Of a DNA stretch of 64,000 nucleotides, positions 1 to 9,306 are shown in pieces. The notes beneath the pieces are model-generated. The model made no database searches. It was not told the origin of the DNA and saw nothing but the letters and a program-made list of their open reading frames with translations. The DNA is from Mitsuaria chitosanitabida ATCC BAA-476 = NBRC 102408. GTDB lineage: Bacteria; Pseudomonadota; Gammaproteobacteria; Burkholderiales; Burkholderiaceae_C. The stretch's first letter is position 1; the number at the start of each line of letters is the position of its first letter. The position numbers and the translations under genes were made by a program. The stretch lies in the NCBI RefSeq assembly GCF_001598255.1, contig NZ_BCYP01000016.1, forward strand, positions 108,615 through 172,614. Reading direction: 5' to 3'.

Positions 1-2
1 CG

Positions 3-71
3 ACGAGCAAGATGGTGCTGATCATGCGGGTCTCCGAGGACTTGTGGATCGGGGCCGCGGCACGGGCGTGA
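3..71 (+). CDS. Possible 3' end of a CDS entering from the left edge
   Basis: A frame is open from the window edge to a TGA at 69-71 and would end in ...MRVSEDLWIGAAARA. I do not recognise the peptide and only 22 codons are visible, so this may be chance in GC-rich DNA. If real, the gene lies upstream of the toxin-antitoxin pair and reads in the same direction. Confidence 0.2.
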   Translation, partial: TSKMVLIMRVSEDLWIGAAARA

Positions 72-254
72 CGCGGCGTTCGTGACTCGGATACGGCAAC
101 CGGGATGCCCGCTCGCGCCGCGCACGATTCCCCCTTTGGTGCCCCCTCCTCGTCGCCCCCGTCGGGGCGATGCGCCGACGCGGGTGATCCGGGGGGATGG
201 CCTCAGCGCTGGCTCACCCGCCAGGATCTTCATCCTCTCTTCGACGGGCTTCAC

Positions 255-275
255 TGTGTTGACAACGTATACACA
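255..275 (+). promoter_or_regulatory. Candidate autoregulated promoter of the DUF1778/GNAT pair
   Basis: An inverted repeat TGTGT-N11-ACACA (255-259 and 271-275) contains a consensus -35 hexamer TTGACA at 259-264 and the palindrome GTATAC at 267-272. It lies 40 bases upstream of the antitoxin ATG. DUF1778 antitoxins have an N-terminal ribbon-helix-helix that binds short palindromes over their own promoter, so this is the natural operator. No strong -10 is visible at the ideal spacing. Confidence 0.4.
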
Positions 276-315
276 TCCATGGGAGATTGCGGCCTTCCCT
301 CCGCCAGCCGCCGCC

Positions 316-600
316 ATGACGCGTCACAGCACCAAAGCCGTCACCACGACCATCAACCTCCGTGTTTCGGAAGAAGCCAAGGACCTGATCGATCGCGCCG
401 CGGCCGCCGCGGGCAAGACCCGCACCGACTTCATGCTGGACGCGGCCCTGCAGTCCGCCCGCAATGCGGTGCTGGACCAAGCCTTCTTCCAGGTCGACGC
501 CGCGCAGCTCCAGGCCTTCCAGGACATCCTGGACCGTCCGCTGAGCGAGAACGCGGCGCTCCAGCAGATGCTCGCCAGGAAGGCGCCGTGGGAGCAATGA
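316..600 (+). CDS. DUF1778 (TacA-like) antitoxin
   Basis: 94-residue protein. The N-terminal part (TTTINLRVSEEAKDLIDRAAAAAGKTRTDFML) is the ribbon-helix-helix typical of DUF1778 antitoxins, and the C-terminal part (SENAALQQMLARKAPWEQ) is the tail that neutralises the acetyltransferase partner. I chose the ATG at 316. The frame is open further upstream, but the extension is Pro/Arg-rich, unlike the family, and crosses the promoter-like repeat. The stop overlaps the start of the GNAT toxin gene (ATGA). The protein should hold the toxin inactive and repress the operon. Confidence 0.85.
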   Translation: MTRHSTKAVTTTINLRVSEEAKDLIDRAAAAAGKTRTDFMLDAALQSARNAVLDQAFFQVDAAQLQAFQDILDRPLSENAALQQMLARKAPWEQ

Positions 601-1085
601 CGGCCGCGTTCGTCAGATCGCCGGAGTTGCTGACCGCCGCCCACCACCTCGAACGCTTCGCCTGCGCTCGCCCCGAGCTGGCCGACTGGCTGCGAACGCG
701 GGCGCTTCCGAACCAGTCCTCCGGCTCATCACGCACCTACGTCGTCACCTCGCCCGATGACCCGATGGAGGTCGTCGGCTTCTATGCGCTGGCCCCGGGC
801 GCCATCGACCCGCGCCAGGCCACGGGCGCCCTCCGCCGGAACGCGCCGTCGCCCCTCCCGGTCTTCCTGCTCGCCCGGCTCGCGGTGCACGACGGCTGGG
901 TGGGCCGCGGACTGGGGCATGGCTTGCTGAAGGATGCCTACCTCCGTGCCAGGCAGGCCGCCGCCATCGTCGGCGGCAAGGCCTTGGTGACCCATGCGAT
1001 CGACGACGCGGCCAAGCGCTTCCATCTGAAGCACGGCTTCGTCCCGTCTCCCCTTCATCCGCTCACCTTGATGATCGGACTGTGA
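597..1085 (+). CDS. GNAT-family toxin (TacT-like acetyltransferase)
   Basis: 162-residue GCN5-related N-acetyltransferase. The order LARLAVHDGWVGRGLGHGLLKDAYLRA is motif A with the acetyl-CoA-binding Q/R-x-x-G-x-G/A loop (here VGRGLG), followed by AKRFHLKHGFVP, motif B, with the usual F-Y/H-x-x-x-GF pattern. TacT-type toxins acetylate the amino group of charged tRNAs and stop translation. The gene starts inside the stop codon of the antitoxin gene (ATGA), so the two are translationally coupled. The substrate here is inferred from the family. Confidence 0.85.
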   Translation: MTAAFVRSPELLTAAHHLERFACARPELADWLRTRALPNQSSGSSRTYVVTSPDDPMEVVGFYALAPGAIDPRQATGALRRNAPSPLPVFLLARLAVHDGWVGRGLGHGLLKDAYLRARQAAAIVGGKALVTHAIDDAAKRFHLKHGFVPSPLHPLTLMIGL

Positions 1086-1109
1086 CGGGCACCGTCGCCG
1101 GATCGGGGC

Positions 1110-1997
1110 CTAGCGCCCCTCCCCCACCATCCGCATCAACACTCCCGCCGTCCGCTGCATCAAGGGCGTGGCGCGCTTGCTGGTCGGCGTGACCAGGCAC
1201 AGCGTGCTCTGGATGTCCGCCTTCGCGAAGGGCGTGGTGACCAGGCGCTCGGGCTTCTCGTAGATCCTCAGCGCATCCTCGCCCAGCGCCGCGTGGCCGA
1301 TGCCGGCCGCGACGCAGTCCAGGATCGCCGGCACGCTGGCGACCTCCCATTGCACGTCCAGCTGCACGCCGGCCATCGCCGCGGCCTGCTCCATCAGCGA
1401 GCGGAAGATGTGCCCCCGCTGCGGCATCACCAGCGGATAACGCGACAGCTGCGGCAGCGTCGGCGGCCGCGCCGGCGCCTGATCGCGCGGACTCACCAGG
1501 CAGAGCCGCTCGCGGCGCAGCGGCAGGATCTCCAGCGCGGGCACGGGCTCCGGGTTGTAGACCAGCGCCAGATCGGTCCGGCCGGTCAGCAGCCACTCGG
1601 TCAAGTGAACCGAGAAGCCCTCCATGATCGCCAGCCGCGCCTGCGGCATCTCCGCCCGGAAGGCCCGGATCAGCGCCAGCGTGTGAAGCCGCGCCAAGGT
1701 CGGCGGCATCGCGATCGTGATCTGCCCCACCGGCTCGCTGCGCCGCGCGCGCAGGTCGTCCTTGGCATGGCTCACCAGATTCAGGATGTCCTGCCCGTGC
1801 TGCAGCAGCCGCTTGCCGGCCTCGGTCAACTGCACGCCACGGCCGTTGCGCAGCAGCAGGGTCTCGTGCAGCTCCGTTTCCAGCGCCCGCACCTGGCGGC
1901 TCAGCGCCGGCTGGGCCACGCCCAGCACCAGCGCCGCCTTGCTGAAGCTGCCGTGTTCGGCCACGTGGACGAAGGTCTCGAGTTGGGTCAGGTTCAT
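1110..1997 (-). CDS. LysR-family regulator of the protocatechuate operon
   Basis: 295 residues from the ATG at 1997 (MNLTQLETFVHVAEHGSFSKAALVLGVAQPALSRQVRALE). This is a standard LysR winged helix-turn-helix at residues 1-60, with a periplasmic-binding-protein-like effector domain from about residue 90. An upstream in-frame ATG at 2045 would add 16 residues that the family lacks. It is transcribed divergently from the lig genes, the usual arrangement for a LysR activator such as LigR/PmdR. The inducer is probably a pathway intermediate, by analogy only. Confidence 0.9.
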   Translation of the reverse strand: MNLTQLETFVHVAEHGSFSKAALVLGVAQPALSRQVRALETELHETLLLRNGRGVQLTEAGKRLLQHGQDILNLVSHAKDDLRARRSEPVGQITIAMPPTLARLHTLALIRAFRAEMPQARLAIMEGFSVHLTEWLLTGRTDLALVYNPEPVPALEILPLRRERLCLVSPRDQAPARPPTLPQLSRYPLVMPQRGHIFRSLMEQAAAMAGVQLDVQWEVASVPAILDCVAAGIGHAALGEDALRIYEKPERLVTTPFAKADIQSTLCLVTPTSKRATPLMQRTAGVLMRMVGEGR

Positions 1998-2061
1998 GGG
2001 CGCCGATGCTCGCATGAAGCGCGCGGATCCCGCCATCCGGGCCATGCCCGATCGGAATAGC

Positions 2062-2077
2062 AGCTAGTGGAAGCTAG
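2062..2077. promoter_or_regulatory. AGCTAG direct repeat in the LysR/lig intergenic region
   Basis: AGCTAG occurs at 2062-2067 and again at 2072-2077, a 10-base period that puts both copies on one face of the helix. It lies between the divergent LysR and lig promoters, where LysR proteins bind. I cannot assign it with certainty. A candidate regulator site or promoter element is the best reading. Confidence 0.3.
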
Positions 2078-2136
2078 AACTGGATCGTTTGACCTCGCCA
2101 GACCAGAATCCGCCGCAATTCGACAGGACCCGCACC

Positions 2137-2844
2137 GTGATCGCTCCCCTCGCCGGCATTTCCTCGATGGCCACCCGCGCGCTGCTCGGCGAGCTCGCCG
2201 CCGCCTGCACCGCCGAACTCGGCCTGGAGGTCCGCATCGAGTCCGTCGGCGGCGTCGACGCCGCCCGCCGCGTCGAGGCCGGCGAGCCGCTCGATCTGGT
2301 CGTGCTGGCGGCCGACGCGATGGACCGACTCGCGAAAGCCGGCCATCTGCGGGCCGGCTCACTGCGCGCGGTGGCCGATTCGGCGATGGTGATCGCGGCG
2401 CCCGAGGCCGGCGCATCAGATCGCTCACACCCCGACGTCTCCACCGCCGACGCGCTGCGCGAGGCCCTCCTCCGGGCGAGCGCCGTCGGCTACTCCACCG
2501 GCCCGAGCGGGACCGCGCTGCTGAAGCTCATCGATGCCTGGGGCCTGACCGACGCGCTGGCCGGCCGTCTGCGCCAGTCCCCGGCCGGCGTGCCGGTGGG
2601 CCGCATGGTCGCGCAAGGCGATGTCGATCTCGGCTTCCAGCAACTGAGCGAGCTCCAGCACCTGCCCGGCGTCGCCGTGCTCGGCCCCATGCCCCAGGGG
2701 CTGGAGATCGTCACCCGCTTCAGCGTCGCCGTCGCCGCCACCAGCGCCGAACCCGCCACCGCCCAGCGCGTCGCCGACTTCCTGGCCGATGCCCGCCACG
2801 ACGAGCGGCGCCGCCGGCTGGGCATGACCACGCCCTCGGCCTGA
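2137..2844 (+). CDS. ModA-like periplasmic-binding-fold protein of the lig operon
   Basis: A type-2 periplasmic-binding-protein fold similar to molybdate-binding ModA: LAGISSMATRALLGELAAAC at the N-terminus, then DLVVLAADAMDRLAKAGHL, VGYSTGPSGTALLKLI and LGFQQLSELQHLPGVAVLGPMP. There is no signal peptide, so it is probably cytoplasmic. I chose the GTG at 2137 because AGGAC lies 7 bases upstream. A TTG at 2089 would add 16 poorly conserved residues. Proteins of this kind recur beside protocatechuate or gallate 4,5-cleavage genes, but their role is unproven. Confidence 0.75.
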   Translation: MIAPLAGISSMATRALLGELAAACTAELGLEVRIESVGGVDAARRVEAGEPLDLVVLAADAMDRLAKAGHLRAGSLRAVADSAMVIAAPEAGASDRSHPDVSTADALREALLRASAVGYSTGPSGTALLKLIDAWGLTDALAGRLRQSPAGVPVGRMVAQGDVDLGFQQLSELQHLPGVAVLGPMPQGLEIVTRFSVAVAATSAEPATAQRVADFLADARHDERRRRLGMTTPSA

Positions 2845-2877
2845 CTCCCCGTCCTCTCTGCCTGCAAGGAATCCGCC

Positions 2878-3561
2878 ATGTACGAACTCGGCGTCGTCTA
2901 CCGCAACATCCACCGCGCCGACCGGATCGCCGCCGACGCGCTGCAGCACTTCGGTGCCGCGACGGTGCACGAGGCGCAAGGCCGTGTCGGCCTGCTCAAG
3001 CCCTACATGCGACCGATTCAGCACGGCGTGGCCGTGTCCGGCACGGCGGTGACCGTGCTGCTGCAGCCCGGCGACAACTGGATGCTGCACGTCGCCGCCG
3101 AGCAGATCCAGGAGGGCGACCTCGTCATCGCCGGCGTCACCGCCGAGTGCACGGACGGTTACTTCGGCGACCTGCTCGCGACCTCCTTCAAGGCCCGAGG
3201 CGCGCGGGCGCTGATCATCGACGCCGGCGTGCGCGACGTCCGGACGCTCAACGAGATGGGCTTTCCGGTCTGGAGCAAGTGCATCTCCGCCAAGGGCACG
3301 ATCAAGGCGACCTTGGGCTCGGTGAACATCCCGGTGGTCTGCGCCGGCGCGCTGGTGCACCCTGGCGACGTGATCGTGGCCGACGACGACGGCGTCGTCT
3401 GCGTCCCCGCCGCGACAGCGGCTCGAACGCTGGAGGCCGCCGCCGCCCGCGAGGCCAACGAGGGGGCCAAGCGCGACAAGTTCGCGGCCGGCGTGCTCGG
3501 CCTGGACCTCTACAAGATGCGTGAGCCGCTGGCCCAGGCCGGCCTGCGCTACATCGATTGA
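2878..3561 (+). CDS. ligK: 4-carboxy-4-hydroxy-2-oxoadipate aldolase
   Basis: 227-residue RraA-fold class II pyruvate aldolase. It splits 4-carboxy-4-hydroxy-2-oxoadipate into pyruvate and oxaloacetate, the last step of protocatechuate 4,5-cleavage. The substrate loop [36 protein letters not shown] contains the R-D pair used for metal and substrate binding, and [27 protein letters not shown] is the conserved C-terminal half. AAGGAA precedes the ATG. The length matches LigK/PmdF. Its place at the head of the operon with ligI and ligABC supports the call. Confidence 0.92.
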   Translation: MYELGVVYRNIHRADRIAADALQHFGAATVHEAQGRVGLLKPYMRPIQHGVAVSGTAVTVLLQPGDNWMLHVAAEQIQEGDLVIAGVTAECTDGYFGDLLATSFKARGARALIIDAGVRDVRTLNEMGFPVWSKCISAKGTIKATLGSVNIPVVCAGALVHPGDVIVADDDGVVCVPAATAARTLEAAAAREANEGAKRDKFAAGVLGLDLYKMREPLAQAGLRYID

Positions 3562-3592
3562 TCCCATCCCTATAACAACGGAGACAACGACG

Positions 3593-4666
3593 ATGACCGC
3601 GACGATGACCGCTTCCCTTCCCGCTGATGCCCCTACGCCCAAACGCCGCGCGGCGCTCGCGCAAGGCCTGACCCTCGCCGCGGCCACGGCCGCTGTGATG
3701 CTCGCCGGCTCGGCCTTCGCGCAGGGTGCCGCGTCCGGCGCGGCGGCCGCCGCCACAGCCACCGACTGGCCGACCAAGCCGGTGCGCATCATCACGCCCT
3801 TCCCGGCCGGCGCCGGCCCCGAGACCGTCGCCCGCGTGGTCGCCGAGAAGCTGTCCAAGAAGTGGGGCAAGCCGGTGATCGTCGAGAACAAGCCCGGCGC
3901 GAATGGCTTCCTGGCGATCGACGCCTTCAAGCGCGGTGCCACCGACGGCCACGACCTGATCCAGCTGGACAACGTCCACCTGGTCGTCTACCCCAGTCTG
4001 TTCAAGAAGCTGCCCTATGACCCGGTGAAGGACTTCGACCCGATCGCACCGCTGTTCAAGACCTATTTCTTCGTCGCCGTCGCGACCAACAGCAAGTACA
4101 AGACCGTCGGCGACATCGTGGCCGACGCCAAGGCCCATCCCGGCGCGCTGAACTACGGGTCCTGGTCGGTGGGCAATCCGGTACACCTGGGCGCGGCCCA
4201 ACTCGAGGCCATGACCAGGACGCAGATGCAGCACGTGGTCTACAAGGAGACCTCGATGCTCTACACCGCCGTGTCCAACGGCGAGCTCAATTTCGCGCTG
4301 GGCTCGGTGGCCACCGCCGGCGCGCTGCAGCGGGCCGGCCGCCTGAAGTTCATCGCGGTGACCGCGCCCAAGCGCCATCCCGGCTTCCCCGACATTCCGA
4401 CCGTCACCGAATCGGGCGGGCCCGCCGGCTACGAGGTCACCGGCTGGACCACCATCGCCGCGCCGCGCGGCCTGCCCAAGGCCGTCCAGGAAAAGATCCA
4501 GCGCGACATCGAAGCCGCCCTGGCCGAGCCCGACATCCGCGAGCGCTACGCCACCTTTGGCTACGACGTGTTCCCGACGACCAAGGAGCAGTACCAGGCC
4601 TTCATCGCCAGCGAGTCGGCCAAGTACACCGAGCTGATCAAGCGGCTGAACATCTCGCTGGACTGA
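3593..4666 (+). CDS. Tripartite tricarboxylate transporter receptor (Bug family)
   Basis: Extracytoplasmic solute receptor of about 357 residues. A signal peptide (LTLAAATAAVMLAGSAFAQG) follows a basic start. The Bug signatures are WPTKPVRIITPFPAGAGPETVARVVAEKL, VENKPGANGFLAIDAFKRGATDGHDLI and the C-terminal WTTIAAPRGLPKAVQEKIQRDIEAAL. A GGAGA lies 8 bases before the ATG at 3593, whereas the upstream in-frame start would run into ligK. The receptor presumably captures an aromatic or tricarboxylate pathway substrate. No TctA/TctB membrane genes are in the window, so it must share a permease encoded elsewhere. Confidence 0.88.
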   Translation: MTATMTASLPADAPTPKRRAALAQGLTLAAATAAVMLAGSAFAQGAASGAAAAATATDWPTKPVRIITPFPAGAGPETVARVVAEKLSKKWGKPVIVENKPGANGFLAIDAFKRGATDGHDLIQLDNVHLVVYPSLFKKLPYDPVKDFDPIAPLFKTYFFVAVATNSKYKTVGDIVADAKAHPGALNYGSWSVGNPVHLGAAQLEAMTRTQMQHVVYKETSMLYTAVSNGELNFALGSVATAGALQRAGRLKFIAVTAPKRHPGFPDIPTVTESGGPAGYEVTGWTTIAAPRGLPKAVQEKIQRDIEAALAEPDIRERYATFGYDVFPTTKEQYQAFIASESAKYTELIKRLNISLD

Positions 4667-4668
4667 CC

Positions 4669-5592
4669 ATGAGCGACGCCCTGCGCATCGGCCTGATCGG
4701 CTACGGCGAGGTCGGCCGCATCCTGGCCGAGGACCTGCGGGCCGCCGGTCACACGGTGCTCGCGTACGACCTGAAACTGGAGTCGCCCAGCACCGACGCC
4801 GACGTGATGCGCGAGCACGCTGTCCGCTTCGGCGTGACGCTGACGGCCTCGGGCACGCTGGTGGCCTCGCCGTCGGACCTGGTCGTCATCGCGGTCACCG
4901 CCAGCCAGACGCTGGACGCGGCGCGCGCCTGCGCGGCCGGGCTGAAGCCGGGCACCTTCGTGCTCGACTTCAATTCGGCCTCGCCCGCGATGAAGCGCCA
5001 GGCCGCCGAGGCGATCCACGCCCATCGTGGCCGCTATGTCGAGGGCGCGGTGATGACCAGCGTCCCGCCCTATCGGATCCGCGTGCCGCTGCTGCTCGGC
5101 GGCCCGCATGCGGAGGCGGTGGCACCGCTGCTGGAGCGGCTCGGATTCGCGGCGCGCGTGGGCAGCGCCGAGCTGGGCGTCGTCAGCGCGACCAAGATGT
5201 GCCGCAGCGTGATGATCAAGGGCCTGGAGGCCATGGTCATCGAGAGCCTCACCGCCGCGCGCCATTACGGCGTCGAGGACGCGGTGCTGGCCTCGCTGCA
5301 GGAGACCTTCCCCGGCATCGACTGGCAGAAGCAGGCGAGCTACTTCTTCCAGCGCGTGATCCAGCACGGCCGCCGACGCAGCGAAGAGGTCCGCGAGGTC
5401 GCCGAGACCGTTCGCGACGCCGGCCTCACGCCCTGGAGCGCCGAGGGGACCGCCGAGCGCCAGGCCTGGATGGCCGATCTGGCCGAGGACGGGCTCTTCG
5501 GCGCGCGCGGCGATCCGGACTTCGGTCGCAGCGCGGACTGGCGCATCGAGGCCGATCGGCTGCTGGCCCACCTCGCCGCCCGCAAGGCCTGA
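4669..5592 (+). CDS. NAD(P)-dependent dehydrogenase with DUF1932 domain
   Basis: 307 residues. A Rossmann fold starts at residue 5 (LRIGLIGYGEVGRILAEDL) as in 6-phosphogluconate/3-hydroxyisobutyrate dehydrogenases. The central VLDFNSASPAMKRQAAEAI stretch and the helical C-terminal DUF1932 domain (STKMCRSVMIKGLEAMVIESLTAARHYGV) include the catalytic-lysine region. It starts 2 bases after the Bug receptor stop and is followed by ligI, so it is a member of the operon. It is not a standard enzyme of the 4,5-pathway. It may process a side product or keto acid, but the reaction is unknown. Confidence 0.8.
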   Translation: MSDALRIGLIGYGEVGRILAEDLRAAGHTVLAYDLKLESPSTDADVMREHAVRFGVTLTASGTLVASPSDLVVIAVTASQTLDAARACAAGLKPGTFVLDFNSASPAMKRQAAEAIHAHRGRYVEGAVMTSVPPYRIRVPLLLGGPHAEAVAPLLERLGFAARVGSAELGVVSATKMCRSVMIKGLEAMVIESLTAARHYGVEDAVLASLQETFPGIDWQKQASYFFQRVIQHGRRRSEEVREVAETVRDAGLTPWSAEGTAERQAWMADLAEDGLFGARGDPDFGRSADWRIEADRLLAHLAARKA

Positions 5593-5633
5593 CCCCGGGC
5601 CCTCCCATGAACCTCTACCTCGACTTCGACTTC

Positions 5634-5666
5634 GGCTCCAGCTCCGGCTCCGGCTCCGGCTCCGGC
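5634..5666. repeat. GGCTCC hexanucleotide repeat before ligI
   Basis: Five consecutive GGCTCC units (the second is AGCTCC) followed by GGC. They lie in the 133-base gap between the DUF1932 gene and ligI. In one frame the tract encodes Gly-Ser repeats within a 40-codon ORF (5607-5729) that ends in an ATGA overlap with ligI. Copy number could vary by slippage and alter the distance between the two genes. Confidence 0.6.
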
Positions 5667-5725
5667 CGCACGCTCGCCGCGGAATGCCCCGCGCCCCGAT
5701 TCCCCTCATCGCAGAAGGACCCACG

Positions 5726-6745
5726 ATGACGCTCTCCACCACCGGCGGTTTCGAGAAGACCCCGGGCTGGCTCGACTGGTACCAGGGGCCGTCGCGGCCG
5801 CGTTTCCAGTTGCCCGACGGCGCGGTCGACGCGCACTGCCATGTCTTCGGCCCCGGCGCCGAGTTCCCCTACGCCCCCGAGCGCAAGTACACGCCCTGCG
5901 ACGCCAGCAGGACGCAGCTCTTCGCGCTGCGGGATCGCCTCGGTTTCACGCGCAATGTCGTGGTGCAGGCGACCTGCCATGGCGACGACAACCGCGCCAT
6001 GGTCGATGCCTGCCGGGCGTCCGGCGGTCTGGCGCGCGGCGTGGCCACGGTGCGCCGCAGCGTCACCGACACGCAGCTGGAGGATCTGCATGCGGCCGGC
6101 GTGCGCGGCGTGCGCTTCAACTTCGTCAAGCGGCTGGTCGACTTCACGCCCCGCGACGAGCTGCTGGAGATCGCCCATCGCGTGAAGGCGCTGGGCTGGC
6201 ATGTCGTCGTCTACTTCGAGGCGCCCGACCTGCCGGAGCTCTGGGACTTCTTCTCGACGCTGCCCACCACCGTCGTCGTGGACCACATGGGCCGGCCCGA
6301 CGTGAGCCAGGCCGTGGATGGGCCGGAGTTCGCGCTCTTCCTGCGCTTCCTGCGCGAGCATCCCTTCGTCTGGAGCAAGGTCACCTGCCCCGAGCGGCTG
6401 TCCGTCAGCGGCCCGCCCGCGCTGGACGGCGAGCCCGAGCCCTACCGCGACGTCATCCCCTTCGCGCGCCGCGTGGTCGAGGCGTTCCCCGATCGCGTGC
6501 TCTGGGGCACGGACTGGCCCCATCCCAACCTGAAGGGCCACATGCCGGACGACGGGTTGCTGGTCGACGTGATCCCGCGCATCGCGCCGACGGCGGACCT
6601 CCAACGCCGCCTGCTGGTCGACAACCCGCTGCGGCTCTACTGGCCCGAGCTCGTCGGCGTCGGCACGGGCCGGGCGGCCGGAGCCGGCACCGCGGCGGAT
6701 GGGGCCCCGTCGGCGCCGTCGGCCGCATCGCCCTCGTCGATCTGA
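5726..6745 (+). CDS. ligI: 2-pyrone-4,6-dicarboxylate hydrolase (lactonase)
   Basis: 339-residue amidohydrolase-fold lactonase that opens 2-pyrone-4,6-dicarboxylate to 4-oxalomesaconate. The signature residues are DAHCHVFGPG near residue 38, VVQATCHGDDNRAMVDA, GVRGVRFNFVKRLVD, VVVDHMGRPD and RVLWGTDWPHPNLKGHMPDD, which supplies the catalytic Asp. AAGGA precedes the ATG at 5726, so the upstream in-frame start at 5684 is not needed. The C-terminus carries about 25 extra Ala/Gly/Ser residues compared with the usual LigI end. Confidence 0.93.
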   Translation: MTLSTTGGFEKTPGWLDWYQGPSRPRFQLPDGAVDAHCHVFGPGAEFPYAPERKYTPCDASRTQLFALRDRLGFTRNVVVQATCHGDDNRAMVDACRASGGLARGVATVRRSVTDTQLEDLHAAGVRGVRFNFVKRLVDFTPRDELLEIAHRVKALGWHVVVYFEAPDLPELWDFFSTLPTTVVVDHMGRPDVSQAVDGPEFALFLRFLREHPFVWSKVTCPERLSVSGPPALDGEPEPYRDVIPFARRVVEAFPDRVLWGTDWPHPNLKGHMPDDGLLVDVIPRIAPTADLQRRLLVDNPLRLYWPELVGVGTGRAAGAGTAADGAPSAPSAASPSSI

Positions 6746-6755
6746 GGAGCCTGCC

Positions 6756-9087
<2,332 letters not shown>

Positions 9088-9097
9088 AGCTCGAAGA

Positions 9098-9270
9098 CCC
9101 TCTCCCCACCCTCTCCCGCAAGCGGGCGAGGGAAAGAGGCTCTGGTGTGCAACGGCCCTCTCCCCAACCCCTCTCCCACTTCATGGGAGAGGGGCTCTCT
9201 GGCCCATTGCGCCGAGCCGTGTGGAGCCCCTCTCCCGCTGCGCGGGAGAGGGGTTGGGGTGAGGGCCGTC
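9098..9270. repeat. Triple palindromic REP-like repeat at a convergent junction
   Basis: Three hairpin units lie between convergent ligC and emrB genes. Unit one (about 9098-9135) pairs CTCTCCCGC with GCGGGCGAG. Unit two (about 9154-9196) pairs CCCCTCTCCCA with TGGGAGAGGGG. Unit three (about 9225-9270) pairs CCCCTCTCCCGC with GCGGGAGAGGGG and ends GTTGGGGTGAGGGCC. The same three variants occur in the same order at 23.9 kb, and single units at 16.6 and 21.6 kb. Strong stems at a convergent junction would stop transcription from both sides. Confidence 0.85.
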
Positions 9271-9306
9271 GCCTGTCAGCGAGCCCTCAGCTCCCCGAGT
9301 GAACGC

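Noticed and set aside
82..315. N-terminal extension of the DUF1778 antitoxin frame
   Set aside because: The added 78 residues are Pro/Arg-rich, cross the TTGACA promoter and are absent from the family.
9098..9270. Palindrome cluster as CRISPR-like array
   Set aside because: Units are dyads of varying loop, unevenly spaced and without unique spacers. They match dispersed REP-like elements instead.
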